A stretch of 64,000 nucleotides of DNA from Viola odorata (lineage: Eukaryota; Streptophyta; Magnoliopsida; Malpighiales; Violaceae), in assembly GCA_963691705.1 (NCBI GenBank), contig OY829542.1:33156579-33220578 (forward strand). The letters run 5' to 3'. The notes beneath the pieces are model-generated. The model made no database searches. It saw only the letters and a list, made by a program, of their open reading frames with translations, and had not been told where the DNA came from. Below, piece by piece: positions 21,499-32,714 of the stretch. How positions within the stretch are numbered: the first letter of the stretch is position 1; every line of letters begins with the position of its first letter. The position numbers and the translations under genes are program-made.

Positions 21499-23872
21499 AT
21501 GGTGAAAACTCGCTCTAAAAAATCCGTTGTTGAGAAAAGACCCATTGTTGAGGGAGAAGATTCTAAAAAATCTGCTGGGGATGAGAAGATTGATAATACC
21601 CCTACTTCTCTCTATAGCTTGTCCTTAGTTCATTGTAGATTAGCTGCGCTCAACGTTCAACTCCCTGGAGGCTGTACCACTAAAGTTGCTTCTGATCCGC
21701 TCCGCCTTAATAGTGAAATGCCTGATAATAGTAGGGTGTTATATGCCAAATTGTTCGATCATGGGTTCTGGCTTCCCCTTGATTCCTTTATGAAACTGCT
21801 GCTGGCCGATTCTAACTTGAACCCGGCCCAACTGAGCCCTAACGCAGTTTGCGTTGTTAGTGCTTTTGCGTCACTGTGCCTGTTTAAGGAGATTGAGTCT
21901 CCTACGTTAGCATTATTTCACAATATTTTTCAGTTGTATTCTCGTAAATGGGTGATATCGATATCGCCCCGTTATGACGACGAGTCACTGAAGCCCTTCA
22001 CTTGGAAACTTATGGGTCTGGAGTCTTCCATTCCTGGGTGGAAAGAAGGATTCTTTATTGTTGACCTATCGGAACCCTTGTGGAGGACCGGCTTTAATAA
22101 GAAGATTAAAGATGGGGCTTGGGGTAGCAGGAAACCGCTTTCTGAATCGGAGGCTGGTTGGTTACAAACTTTACTCCAACTGAACTTTAGCGTTGACACC
22201 CGCAAAGTGGCTAACGGGGATGATGTTGAGAAATGTAAAATGGGTGAGTGTTTATTCTTCTTTCTTTGCGTTGCTGGGTAGTACTAAAGCTGACATCTTT
22301 CCATAAATATGCAGCGGTTCCGCCCGGTTGGGAGCCTGAATATATCCGGAGGAAGAAGGGAAGAGAGCAGAAAAGAAGAGAGCAGGCTACCGTTGTTGCT
22401 GTTACTGCTGAAGGGGGAACTGTCACTGAGGGAGGATCTACCGCTGTTACTTTGGTCACCCCCCTTCTCAAAGGGTTGCTGTTACCGCTGATACTGTTCA
22501 AGCATCCTCTTCACGACCTCGCGTCGCCAAGAAGAAAAGAAGCAGGAAAGCCAGTGATACTCATCTCGCTCCCTCCCAAGCTACCGCTTCTTCGGAAGTG
22601 ACTGTTGACACAATTCCTCAAGGGATCCCTTTGATCTCCCCGTCTGCCCAGGTATTTTTATCCATTACTCCTACCGCTTTCTTTTGCTCCTTACGGTTTT
22701 CTTATGGTGCTTTGCTTCTCCTAGGGAATTGTCACTGGGTCTGCTCATTCTCTTCCTGACGAAGACATGTCCTTCGCCGATGACCTCGCGAACCGTCAAA
22801 AAAGGGCTCGCTATAGTCTCCAAAATAGCCCGTCATCGTCTGACATTAACCCTCCTCTGACAACTTCTGCAGAAGGTGGTGCACCTCTCGAGCAATCTCA
22901 AGGTGCTAACCCTAATGGGGATTTTCACACCTTTGTTGATTCTCCGCTTCACTCTTCATCTACCGCTGTGGGGTTTCAACCGGATATGTCGGGTCCTGAC
23001 TTTTTGGTGCTTGCTGGGGGTGGGTCTTTAGACATGGGAGGCTCTGCTAACCAACCTCCTTCTCCTCTTGTTCTGTTTTTTGTTCCTATGCCTCCACCTC
23101 CTGCCGAGAGGGGCAATACTGCTTCTGCTTTGATGATTGGTGTCAGCTCTTACCTTCCTCCTAGTCTTGCCACTCATCAAGTTAACTTGAGGGGTTTTAG
23201 AGAAGAAACCTTTCAGGTTTCAGAGACCGATGGGAATGATGTTGCCTTTGCGTCTACATCTCAGCTGATAGCTCAAATGATGTCGCATCACAGGGAGAGA
23301 GATGCGTTTTTGGCTAGAAGCCGCCAAGAACGTATAAATTTCCTTTACTCTCGGATATTTTCTTCCTTCTGCCATCTCCATTATTTGGATGAGGGTGACG
23401 CCAGGGTAGAGGCAGATGAGCGGAGGGAGGAGACAGGCTGACGAATAAGCGTCAGGGGCTACTTGATGCTGCGACTGTTGCCCGACAGGAGGCAGAGAAC
23501 GCTAAGCGGGAAGCTGAGGTTGCTAAGCAAGAGGCGGAGATCGCTAGGCATGCCCTGGAGAAAGAAAAAGAGAAGGGTACCACTTTGTCCATACGGCTCT
23601 CTGAGAGAGAGGCCCAACTAGAGGTGGAGAGGCGCAGGAACACCGAGCTGTCCGCTGAGGTTGCTCTTTCTGCTGAAAAATGTCGTTGGTATATGAAGGA
23701 GGGGGTCATGATCATGTCGGATGGTTTTATGGAGGTTCATGCGATAGACACTCTTCGAGTCAAATATCTTGGTGCCTATTTTGATAGAAGGTCCTTGCTC
23801 GTAACTGATGATGATTTCCACAGGAGTCGGGCTGCTGGGCAGGGTGGTGGTACTGTGTCAGCTGCTTCATAG
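21499..23872 (+). pseudogene. antisense unit D: three-exon 'putative gypsy transposase' (PF04195-like) protein with two frameshifts
   Basis: Exon 1 21499..22243 (MVKTRSKKS start, then VLYAKLFDHGFWLPLDSFMKL, LNPAQLSPNAVCVVSAFASL, GFFIVDLSEPLWR: the PF04195-like domain, about residues 50-230). Intron 1 22244..22314 (71 bp, GT-AG, phase 1), exon 2 22315..22651 (basic KKGREQKRREQ and KKKRSRK), intron 2 22652..22724 (73 bp, phase 0), exon 3 22725..23872. Exon 3 holds a Pro/Ser-rich linker, an AQMMSHHRERD motif, and a coiled coil (AENAKREAEVAKQEAEIARH). Splice phases only agree if one base is missing from the C run at about 22458-22464 in exon 2; a second frameshift lies near 23438. The intact form would be about 740 residues. 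Tandem paralogue of C, better preserved. Confidence 0.7.
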
Positions 23873-24531
23873 GCATTGCGCTTTACTTTTTTGGCTTTTT
23901 GATATTAACATGCCTCTATCCATCCTTGCGGGACGTTTTGTAATATTGACAGTATCGGTTTTCCCTTAGAGTGTTGCTTTTTGTCTGTAATTTCTTTGCC
24001 AGTTTTGTTTTGCGATGTTGCTGTCACAATATAGTTAGCAAACATTATTACTAAAATCGCAATGATGTAATCATCATACCTTATGCGGTTGACTATCCGC
24101 AGCGTTAGTGCGTGCTTTTATTGCGACGCCTTGCCTGTGAATTGTTAAGGCATTTCTGTCTTCAGGGACATAGTATTTCTCTGTGGCCATGATAACTTGG
24201 CTTTTGAGATGTCTTCTCCTCGGTATCTTCCTTCGAGCGTTTCTCTGTTTGAGAATCGCGAAGTTGTTTCCACATGTCTCATGGCCAACGCTGCCCTATC
24301 ATCTCTTTGGTGATGTCTCAGAGGATGAATCAGTATCATCTTTGTTCGTGTTGTATACAGATTGATGCCGCCCTTTGTTGCTAGGGGGATCACTTAGCCT
24401 TGCTAGGTCTGGCTTTGTTGTGATGTTGTTGTTGCGATAGAGACATCTCTCCAGCTCAACTTCACCGGGTATCAACCGCTCGGTTACTAGCTGGGATATC
24501 TCTCTTTATTTCAAATGTCAACGATCGGCTT
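23873..24531. other. X 3' untranslated stretch, no gene seen
   Basis: 660 bp between unit D and the tandem repeats. T-rich, no AATAAA in good context, no ORF with recognisable content on either strand. On the minus strand it is part of the X 3' untranslated region. Confidence 0.5.
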
Positions 24532-25027
24532 GGGGCGTGCCTCGTCTTAGTGAGCCGTCTGATCAGGACCGGTCATCACAAGGATAGGATTTTCATTCCC
24601 AAGCGTTGAAACCTCACGTCTCTGGGGCGTGCCTCGTCTTAGTGGTCCGTCTGTATGAGCACGGTTGCCACAAGGATAGGATTTTTACTTCCAGGACGGA
24701 GTTGCTATCTCCTCGGGGCATGCCTCATCTTAATGGTCCGTCTTTGTGAGCACGGTCACCATAAGGATAGGATTTTCACTCCCAAGGATGCCGGGACGTG
24801 CCTCGTCTTAATGGGTCGTCTTTGTTAGCACGGTTGCCACAAGGATAGGATTTTCACTCCTGGGGGCATTGGGGCGTGCCTCGTCTTAATGGGTTGTCTT
24901 TGTTAGCACGGTTACCATAAGGATAGGATTTTCACTCCCAACGCTAAGTTTATGCCAGGGCGTGCCTTGTCTTAGTGAGTTGTCTGATCAGGACCAGCCG
25001 TCACAAGGATAGGATTTTCACTCCTGG
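24532..25027. repeat. tandem repeat array in the X 3' UTR (six units, 70-92 bp)
   Basis: Units begin GGGCGTGCCTCGTCTTA at 24532, 24624, 24715, 24793, 24871 and 24957 and contain AAGGATAGGATTTTCACTCC. The spacing shrinks from 92 to about 78 bp through deletions in the unit. Located directly downstream of pol on the X strand, the position where Tat-lineage elements carry variable tandem arrays. Confidence 0.85.
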
Positions 25028-25123
25028 CATTCTTCATTATCTGCATGTTACCAGTCACGAGATGCACAAGGAATGCTTTGATTCATTCGTTAGAGCAATG
25101 TTAGCATTATTAACTGAAAGAGA

Positions 25124-26300
25124 TCAATTTCTAGTATGATATAGCTTCAGACGAGCTATATTCCAAGAGTTTTGTAAGGGAGTACCGTCGAGTGTTTCCA
25201 AATGGTACGCTCCCTTCCCGACAACACGGGTGATGCGATATGGTCCATCCCAGTTTGGGTTGAGCTTCCCCATGCATTGTCCTGCCGCTCGTTTGTCCCT
25301 GAGCACTAAATCTCCCATTTTGAGCAGTCGTTCTCTGACTTACCTGTTATGGTATTATGCCATTTTTCTTTTGTAATGTAGGGTTTTCAAGAGAGTCTCC
25401 CCATGCACTTCTGGTAGTGCGTCAAGGTTAGCATGTAACCTTTCCTCGTTCATTTTTTCTTTAAAATAAGCTACTCGGAGGCTTAGAGTGTCAATTTCTA
25501 CTAGCGTGACAGCCTCTATGCCGAAGGCTAATGCGAAAGGAGTTTCTCCCGTGCTAGCTTTGACAGTCATGCGGTAGGCCTACAATGCATATGGCAATTC
25601 GTCTGGCCATTTCTTTTTAGAACCTTAGAGGTTTCTTTTGATGCCACTAAAAATGCTGCGATTGGTCACTTCTGCTTGACCGTTAGTTTGGGGGTGCGCT
25701 ACAGAAGAGAATCTTTGTTCGATCTAAAATTCTGCGCACTGATCTCTGAAAAATTGGCTCGTGAATTGTGTTCCATTGTCGCTGACCAATATGCGAGGTA
25801 TCCCAAATCGCATAATGACTTGATACTTAAAGAAACGCCAGATTTTTTCAGCAGTGATGTTAGCTAACGCTTCCGCTTCTGCCCATTTCGTGAAATAATC
25901 CACCGCTACAACCACAAATTTTAGTTGAGATCTGGCCTTTGGAAACGGACCCAAAATGTCGATTCCCCATTTGGCAAACGGGCATGGAGAAACTATTTCT
26001 GAAATTTACGCGGCAGGCTTTCGAGGAATCTTGGCGTATTCCTGACACTTCTGACAGGTCCTCACAAAGTTGTGACAATCTCTTCGAAGGGTGGGCCAAT
26101 AGAACCCCGACCGAAAGACTTGTGCTGCCAAAGTATCCCCTGCTACATGCATACCGTATATTCCTTCATGGATTTCTCATAAGGTGTGGAGGCCTTCCTG
26201 CTCCGTTATGCACTTTGCGACTGGGTGGGAGAAGCATCTCCGAATCAGCTCCCCATTGTAATATGTGCACCGCGCCGCTTGTTTCAAAACTTTTTTCTTT
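25124..26300 (-). pseudogene. X integrase
   Basis: Inserts the element cDNA into host DNA. Minus-strand pieces: zinc-finger region (GMHVAGD ... CQKCQEYAK, 26150..26020), catalytic core with D in WGIDILG, D in LVSDNGTQF and E in GQAEV (about 25690), and C-terminal domain KLNPNWDGPYRITRVVGKGAYHLE ending at 25124. The DDE residues are all visible, but stops and frame changes occur near 25600, 25724, 25955 and 26000, so no integrase is made. Confidence 0.8.
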
Positions 26301-26356
26301 CCAATGCTATCCGCTGGTAACTCATCGTGTTTCAGTTATTTTATTATAGTCATTCT

Positions 26357-26809
26357 CTAGTCATTCTCCACTTCATACACGCAAAGCGATAGTTGTTCTT
26401 CCATAAAAAAAGGCGCAGGTATTTCGCCATAGTATACATCTTTAGGTATGGAAGCTTCCGGGTTGGCTGCCATTTTAGCAAGATTGTCAGCCTCAGCGTT
26501 ATCTTCTTGAGGGATATGCTCAAAGCTGACTTGAGTGTCTTTTTTTCGCAGCTCCATTAGCTCACGCTTCACTTTTGCGAGATATTGGATCATGATAGGT
26601 TCTCTTGCTTGGGAATTTCCCAAGACTTGATCTATTATTAGTTTAGAATCTCCACGTATCTGCAGTCGTAGATCGCACGTCGTCTCCATGGCGTGTGCGG
26701 CTTCGACGAAAAAATTATTACCAATCCTGAGTCCTGCTAGCAACGCTTCATACTCAGCCGCGTTATTGGACAGTGGTTGCAAAATTCTGATGGCGTACCG
26801 TATCTGCAT
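26357..26809 (-). pseudogene. X second (archaeal-type) RNase H, N-terminally truncated
   Basis: NNAAEYEALLAGL, IRGDSKLII and AEADNLAKMA are the E, D and D motifs of the extra RNase H of Tat-lineage elements. The usual first catalytic Asp segment (YVDGSS type) is absent because the domain starts right after the RT connection. One open frame of 150 codons to 26357. Confidence 0.75.
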
Positions 26810-26813
26810 GTCA

Positions 26814-27770
26814 TTAGGTCAGCAAACGCTTTTTCACACTCTTCTGTCCATCCGAAAGGGGCTTGTTACGAATGACCTTGAAAAAAGGCAAACATCTCTC
26901 GCCTTGTTTGGAAATGAACCGTCCTAACGCAATGATACGTCCTGTGAGCTTCTGTACTTCTTTGACGGTTCGAGGAGATATCATTTCCTGGATGGCCTTC
27001 ACCTTCGAAGGGTTAGGCTGGATGCCTTTTTGATTGACCACGTAGCCTAACAATTTGCCCGTTTGGAAAGCAAACATGCATTTTCGCGGATTTAATTTCA
27101 TTTTGTGTTCTCTCATTACGCCAAAAACTTCCTCCAAGTCGGCTAAGTGGTCCTTGAAGCTTCGACTTTTGACCAATATGTCGTCCACGTAGGCTTTCAC
27201 TTTTTTCCCAATTTGCTCCTCAAAAACTTTGTTTGCCATGCGCTGGAATGTTGCCCCAGTATTTTTCAACCCAAACGGCATTGTCGTATAGCAATAAGTG
27301 GCCTTTGGGGTGATGAAGGCGGTCTTTTCTTCATCTTCCATGGCCATGGGAATTTGGTGATATCCGGAGTTGGCATCTAACGAGCTTAGGTAGGCGTACC
27401 CAGCAGTCTGATCGACCAACTGATCGATTCGAGGAAAAGGGTAGCGGTCTTTGGGGCATGCATTATTCAAGTCAGTGAAATCGATACACATGCGTCAATC
27501 TCCATTGGGTTTTGGGACCAACACAGGGTTAGCCAGCCATGGGGGATACTGGACTTCCCGAATGAACCCAGCGTCCATGAGCTTCGATATTTCTTTCTCG
27601 ATGGCTATTATCTTTTCTGGGGAGAAAGCGCACCGCTTTTGCTGAACAGGCTTAGCGTTAGGGTTGACGTTTAGCCGGTATTCCGCAACTTCTCGCGAGA
27701 CTCCAGGCATATCCGCAGGTTTCCACGCGAATTCTTCTTTACATTTTCTTAGCAATCGAGCTAACTGCAC
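26814..27770 (-). pseudogene. X reverse transcriptase
   Basis: Copies element RNA to DNA. Motifs: DAGFIREVQYPPWLANPVLV, DFTDLNNACPKDRYPFPRID, LDANSGYHQI, MPFGLKNTGATFQ, catalytic YVDDI (about 27200), LGYVV, and thumb. One in-frame stop at 27494..27492 (a Trp codon position in relatives), and a frameshift near 26860 after which the WTEECEKAFADL wording is in another frame. Upstream link to protease at 27771..27856. Confidence 0.85.
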
Positions 27771-27856
27771 TTTCTCTTCCGGGCTTAGCTTTTCACTAAT
27801 CAGGAGGTTTGCTCCTTCGTCCCCCCGATAGGAATTGACACCATTTTGTCTACCGG

Positions 27857-28822
27857 CTAAGTGCGCTTTTCCTCTTTATCTTCAAAGGGGTCATCCGCTA
27901 CACACACGTAACGGTCGCAACTCTTCTGAGTCATGAGCAGGTAACATTCGGCAGCTAACTTCTTGTCTCCTTTGACGGAGACTACCCCGTCCCATGAAGG
28001 GTATTTCATCCTGAGATATTTTTGTGATATTGCGGACCCGAAGTGGTTGAGGAATGCTCGCCCAAGTATTGCGTTGTAGGGCAAAGTCAGGTCTACAACC
28101 AAGAATAATAATTCCTCTGACCGCTTAGACGTGTCCTCCCTAAAGTACACTGGTAGCGATATAACTCCGGTGACTGGGATTGGGACCCCATCTACCCCAA
28201 TTATAGGCTTTTTACAAGGCGTTAGCTCATCATCAGGACGCTTCATTAGGTTATATGCCTCTAGCGAAAATAGGTTTACTGCACTCCCATTATCAACAAG
28301 GGTTCTCCTGACTCCGTGGCTTCCGATAACGGGTGTGACTACCAACGCATCGTTGTGTGGGTAGACGATGCCTTTCTCATCTTCTTTTGAGAACGATAGC
28401 ACCATTCGGTCCAACGCGCTTATCGCTTCATTTTTTGATAACGCATTTTTTCTCTTGCACTTCTCGCCTGCCACAGGTATCAACGCCGCGGGTTCGTCTA
28501 AATACGGAGTGCCTCCAGCTATGATATAGATTATAGGGACATCATCCTCGCCGACCGTCAGTGTTTCCTTACCCCCTCCGATAGGGATGGCGTTAGCTCC
28601 TGTGGCGTGAGAAGGTGCTTGCTTGCTTTCGGTCGTTCTGCTCCCCGGATTGTTCCTGGCTTCTTCTCTTGTCTTGGTGGCAAACTCACCAAGATAACCT
28701 TCATCTACAAGGCGCTCTATCGCCAGTTTTAACTCTCTACATACGTCTGTCGAATGCCCCTTGGCTTTGTGAAACTTGCAGAATGCGTTTTCCCTTCCTC
28801 CCATAATCACTCCTGGTTTCAC
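27857..28822 (-). pseudogene. X gag C-terminus and aspartic protease
   Basis: 321 codons open. N-terminal CKFHKAKGHSTDVC is the degenerate zinc-finger wording of Tat/Ogre-like gags; LVDNGSAVNLF (Asp in the DNGS form) with later LPYNAILGRAFLNHF forms the retropepsin core. Processes the polyprotein in intact elements. It is the best-preserved X segment but is isolated by breaks on both sides. Confidence 0.75.
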
Positions 28823-29909
28823 AGGAGCCGGGTAACGGATGGGTAGGTTGCGCTGCTGGACAATTGATAGAATTTCTGCTCTCGGAAGTATGAGGGAGGG
28901 AAGGTCAGGGTCATATATCCGGCCCTTTGGCGGATCTGCTTGTCTTCTGGTAGGGGAATTCCCAGATCTCCCTTACGAGAAATTACCCCTTTGTCGATTC
29001 GAGGTTCTGGGGATGTGATCTTTCCGTTGGCTGTAGTCATCACTTGGGCGAGTATCAGGAGCTGCGTTAGCTTGGGCGTTAGGAGCCGGATGCGGATCTT
29101 GGGGTATGTTCCGAATTTGTTCTCTATTTTCCTCTTCTTCCATCCTTGCGTAATTGTGTGCTTTCAGCCTCAGCACGTCTAACATTAGCGGTGGATCCAC
29201 CATCAATGTATCTTGCAGTTTCCCATAACAGCAGTTTCGCTTTAGGGCTTCCACAGCAAAATCGATGGTGACTCCTGGCGTTAGCGACATCTCAAGATCG
29301 AAGCGACTCAAGAAGTCTCTTAAGGGCTCTTGTGGTTTTCGATGGATGTCGAATAATGCTGCAGCGGACTTTCTGATGGGGACAGTTGTGCTAAACCGGC
29401 TCCAAAACTTGGCTTCCAGCTAAGAGAAGCTATCGATAGACCCCACCGGAAGTCCTTCAAACTAGAGACGCGCTACACCCGATAGCGTCATGATAAAAAT
29501 CTGACATAACTCGGCGTCACTGTGGGTTTGGAATTGCACAAAATCTTTCACCTTGTTAAGGTGTGAGATTGGGTCTTTCGTGCCATCATACAATTCTGTG
29601 GGAAGCTTCACGTGTCGGTTGACTCTGTGATGTCTTATGCGATAACTGAACGGGTGACCGACATTATCATCAGGGATTTCAAGAGGTCGGTGAGGAGGAA
29701 GACCTTCGTGGGGTGCCTCTTGGCTCAGAAGTCGTGCTCATGATGCCGCCTAAGAGATCGACTGCGACTTCTAGGAGTACGGGTTCGTTGCCTCCTGCTA
29801 CTCGACCTTTCATTGTGCCTGGAGATTGGTCCCTGAACGCCTCGTCTAGCCTGTCGTTCCAATGATCTCTATATTCGTCATGCCAACGCTCCCCTTTAGA
29901 AACGGGAAT
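28823..29909 (-). pseudogene. X gag, central part
   Basis: Read in the minus frame: LPTELYDGTKDPISHLNKV, FVQFQTHSDAELCQIF, SGVARL(stop)FEGLPVGSI, then SRFDLEMSLTPGV (29311 downward). This is the retrotransposon gag capsid domain. Stops include one at the position of a conserved Trp and one near 29420. It is cut at 29909 by E2 and continues at 37338. Confidence 0.7.
29905..29909. repeat. target-site duplication GGAAT of E2 (partner 37338..37342)
   Basis: GGAAT directly precedes the TG of the left LTR at 29910 and directly follows the CA of the right LTR at 37337. Confidence 0.95.
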
Positions 29910-30873
29910 TGATACGATCCTAGTTGCTTAGGATGCGTAGCACCAAATCTGATCGTGGTTCAAAGAAGGATTTCAATACGGAATAGAGAACTTGACTCGT
30001 GCGAACGTAGACTACCTCGCCAACTGAATGCTAAGAGTTCTAGTCGATTTCACGTCAAGGATCTTGTATTAGATTCTTAGGACTAAACCCAACGATTGTA
30101 AGAATCGCACTAAGACAAAAGACACAATGATGCAATTCCATAATTTACTTGTATACGACTCAAGTATTGCGGACTCAAGAAGAACAAGTGTTCAGCACTT
30201 GAACAAGGGGCAAATATTGAAGAAACAAAGGTTCTGTATTGTCAAATAAAAGCCGCCACAATAAGGAGGCCAGCCGCTTCTTATAAACATTTTTACAACC
30301 CTAATCAGAAAATAGGAGTTCTAAATAAGGTAAATAACTTAATTAATTAATTAACTAAATTGTCTAATTAATTAATTAAGGAAAGTAAATAAAAGGAAAG
30401 TTATTGTCTTAAAAATCAGACAAGGAAAACGCCAGCTCACTTTAGGACCAGCCGTCACTTCTCGGATAAGAAACCCTAGCGCGCGCGGACAAGGAATCCT
30501 CGCGCCGCTAGGACTCGCGCCTTCCGCACCCCAAACTAGGGTTTGACGTATCTCCTAAACGCCTCGAGCGTTCTTGCTGATTTTTGGACACACACTCCCT
30601 GACATGTAGTACATGTCGAACTCAATAGATGGACAGAAGCGCTCCATCTACGCGTCGTTCTGATGCCCAACAGAATCACCGTCACACATGGTGAAGGTGA
30701 GGAGATTCACCATGCGTGGTGTCTTCTCTCGTAGTGCAGCGTCCTCACTGGTCATCTCGCACTCCAGCTCCTTGTGAATGAGAGATGACAATTTGTCTTG
30801 AAGCTTTCTAGCTCGCGCACGTGTCATAGGACCGGCTGGTGGTAAGGGCACATCGATGCGTGTGTTTGCATCA
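29910..30873 (-). repeat. E2 3' LTR
   Basis: TGATACGATCC...GCATCA (plus view). Pairs with 36371..37337. The pol reading frame enters this LTR at 30873 and ends at 30648. Confidence 0.92.
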
Positions 30874-32714
30874 TTCCCTCCCCCTTCAAAAGGATTCGCC
30901 CTCGAATCCGAATCAGCATCACCATCAAGGCCATACTCGTCACCTACATCAAACAAAGCTAAGTCAGACACGTTGAAAGTAGAGCTAATGGTACCATAAT
31001 CACTAGGCAACACAAGCTTGTAAGCATTGTTGTTGATCTTCTCAATAATCTGGAATGGTCCATCGCCTCTCGGAGAGAGTTTGCCATGACGTTGGGCTGG
31101 AAAACGCTCCTTGCACATGTGCAGCCACACCCAATCTCCGACATTGAACGCCACCAGCTTCCTCCCTTCGTTTCGCTTATGCGCAAGCTTCCCATTCATG
31201 CACTCAATGTTCTGTTTTGCCTTTGCATGTAATTGCTGCACGAAATCAACCTTCTGTGCACCATCTAAACTTACCACATCACTCAAAGGTAGAGGGGTTA
31301 AATCCAAAACAGTCCTAGGATTAAATCCATAAACAAGTTCAAAAGGTGAGTAATGAGTAGTGGAGTGAACAGCACGGTTGTAAGCAAATTCAATGAATGG
31401 TGAATGATCAACCCAAGTAGAAACATGCTTATGAACTAAGGTGCGCAAAAGTGAACCAAGTGTGCGGTTAACCACTTCGGTCTGACCATCTGTTTGTGGG
31501 TGATAAGATGTGGAATATAACAATTTGGTACTAAGTTTCTTCCATAAAATACGCCAAAAATGACTAAGAAACTTGGTATCCCGATCACTCACAATAGACA
31601 AGGGGACTCCATGTAAACGAACTACTTCATGGAAGAATAAATCAGCAACTTGAGTAGCATCATAAGTAGTTGAACACGAAATAAAGTGAGACATCTTCGA
31701 AAATCTGTCCACTACAACAAAGACACTATCCTTCCCATTTTTGGACCAAGGCAGCCCCACAACAAAGTCCATGGATAAGTCGGTCCAAGGATGGGAGGGT
31801 ACGGGTAGAGGAATGTACTCGCCATGACCAGCAGACTTAGATTTGGCTCTACGACAAGTTAAACACCTAGCAACAATGCGCACGACATCGCGCTTCATGT
31901 GAGGCCAATAAAAGTGATCATGTAATACATCTAAAGTCTTAGTCACGTCAAAATGACCCATCAGACCGCCACTATGGGCTTCATGCACAAGCAAATCACG
32001 TAGAGAGCAATGAGGAATACACAACCGTTTACCTTTAAACAAGTATCCCTCATGCGTATAGAATTTAGAACCAGAAATTGAAACACCATGCTTATATATA
32101 TCACCAAAATCAGAATCAAGAGCATAGAGTTCAATAATGTGTGAAAAAACAAGTAGTTTAGCATTAAGAGAAGTGATTAATGCGTACCTTCGCGATAATG
32201 CATCAGTGACGATATTCTCTTTACCTTGCTTATACTGAATGTGGTAGGGGAAGGCTTCAATGTACTCCATCCAAGCAGCATGGCAACGATTGAGCTTACC
32301 TTGCCCCTTGAGGTATTTCAGGCTCAAATGGTCAGTGTGGACTATGAACTCCCACGGCATCAAGTAGTACTGCCAAGTCTCCAATGCACGAACAAGGGCA
32401 TAGAACTCCTTATCGTAGGTTGGGTACCTCAGTTGCGCGTCCTTGAGCTTCTCGCTAAAATAAGCTATTGGTCATTTCTCCTGCATAAGGACAGCCCCAA
32501 TCCCCAAACCGCTCGCATCACACTCAACCTCGAAAGCCTTGCTGAAATCGGGGAGAGCGAGCACCGGGACAGAACACAAACGTTCCTTGAGCGTAGCAAA
32601 TGCCTCCTCTTGCTGTTGCTCCCACATGAAAACAATATTCTTTTTGGTTAGATCATTCAAAGGAACAGCGATGGTGCTGAAATCCTTGACGAAACGCCTA
32701 TAAAAGCTTGCCAA
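30648..32714 (-). CDS. E2 RNase H and integrase
   Basis: The RNase H start ([13 protein letters not shown], 32714 downward) is separated by one stop near 32470 from a 578-codon open frame (32384..30648). The latter has TDHLSLKYL and ALSRR of RNase H, the HHCC zinc finger, and an integrase core with D ([10 protein letters not shown]), D (IVSDRDTKF) and E (DGQTEV), followed by [18 protein letters not shown] and a tail with [12 protein letters not shown]. The last 75 codons are encoded in the 3' LTR. No chromodomain motif is evident at the end. Confidence 0.85.
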
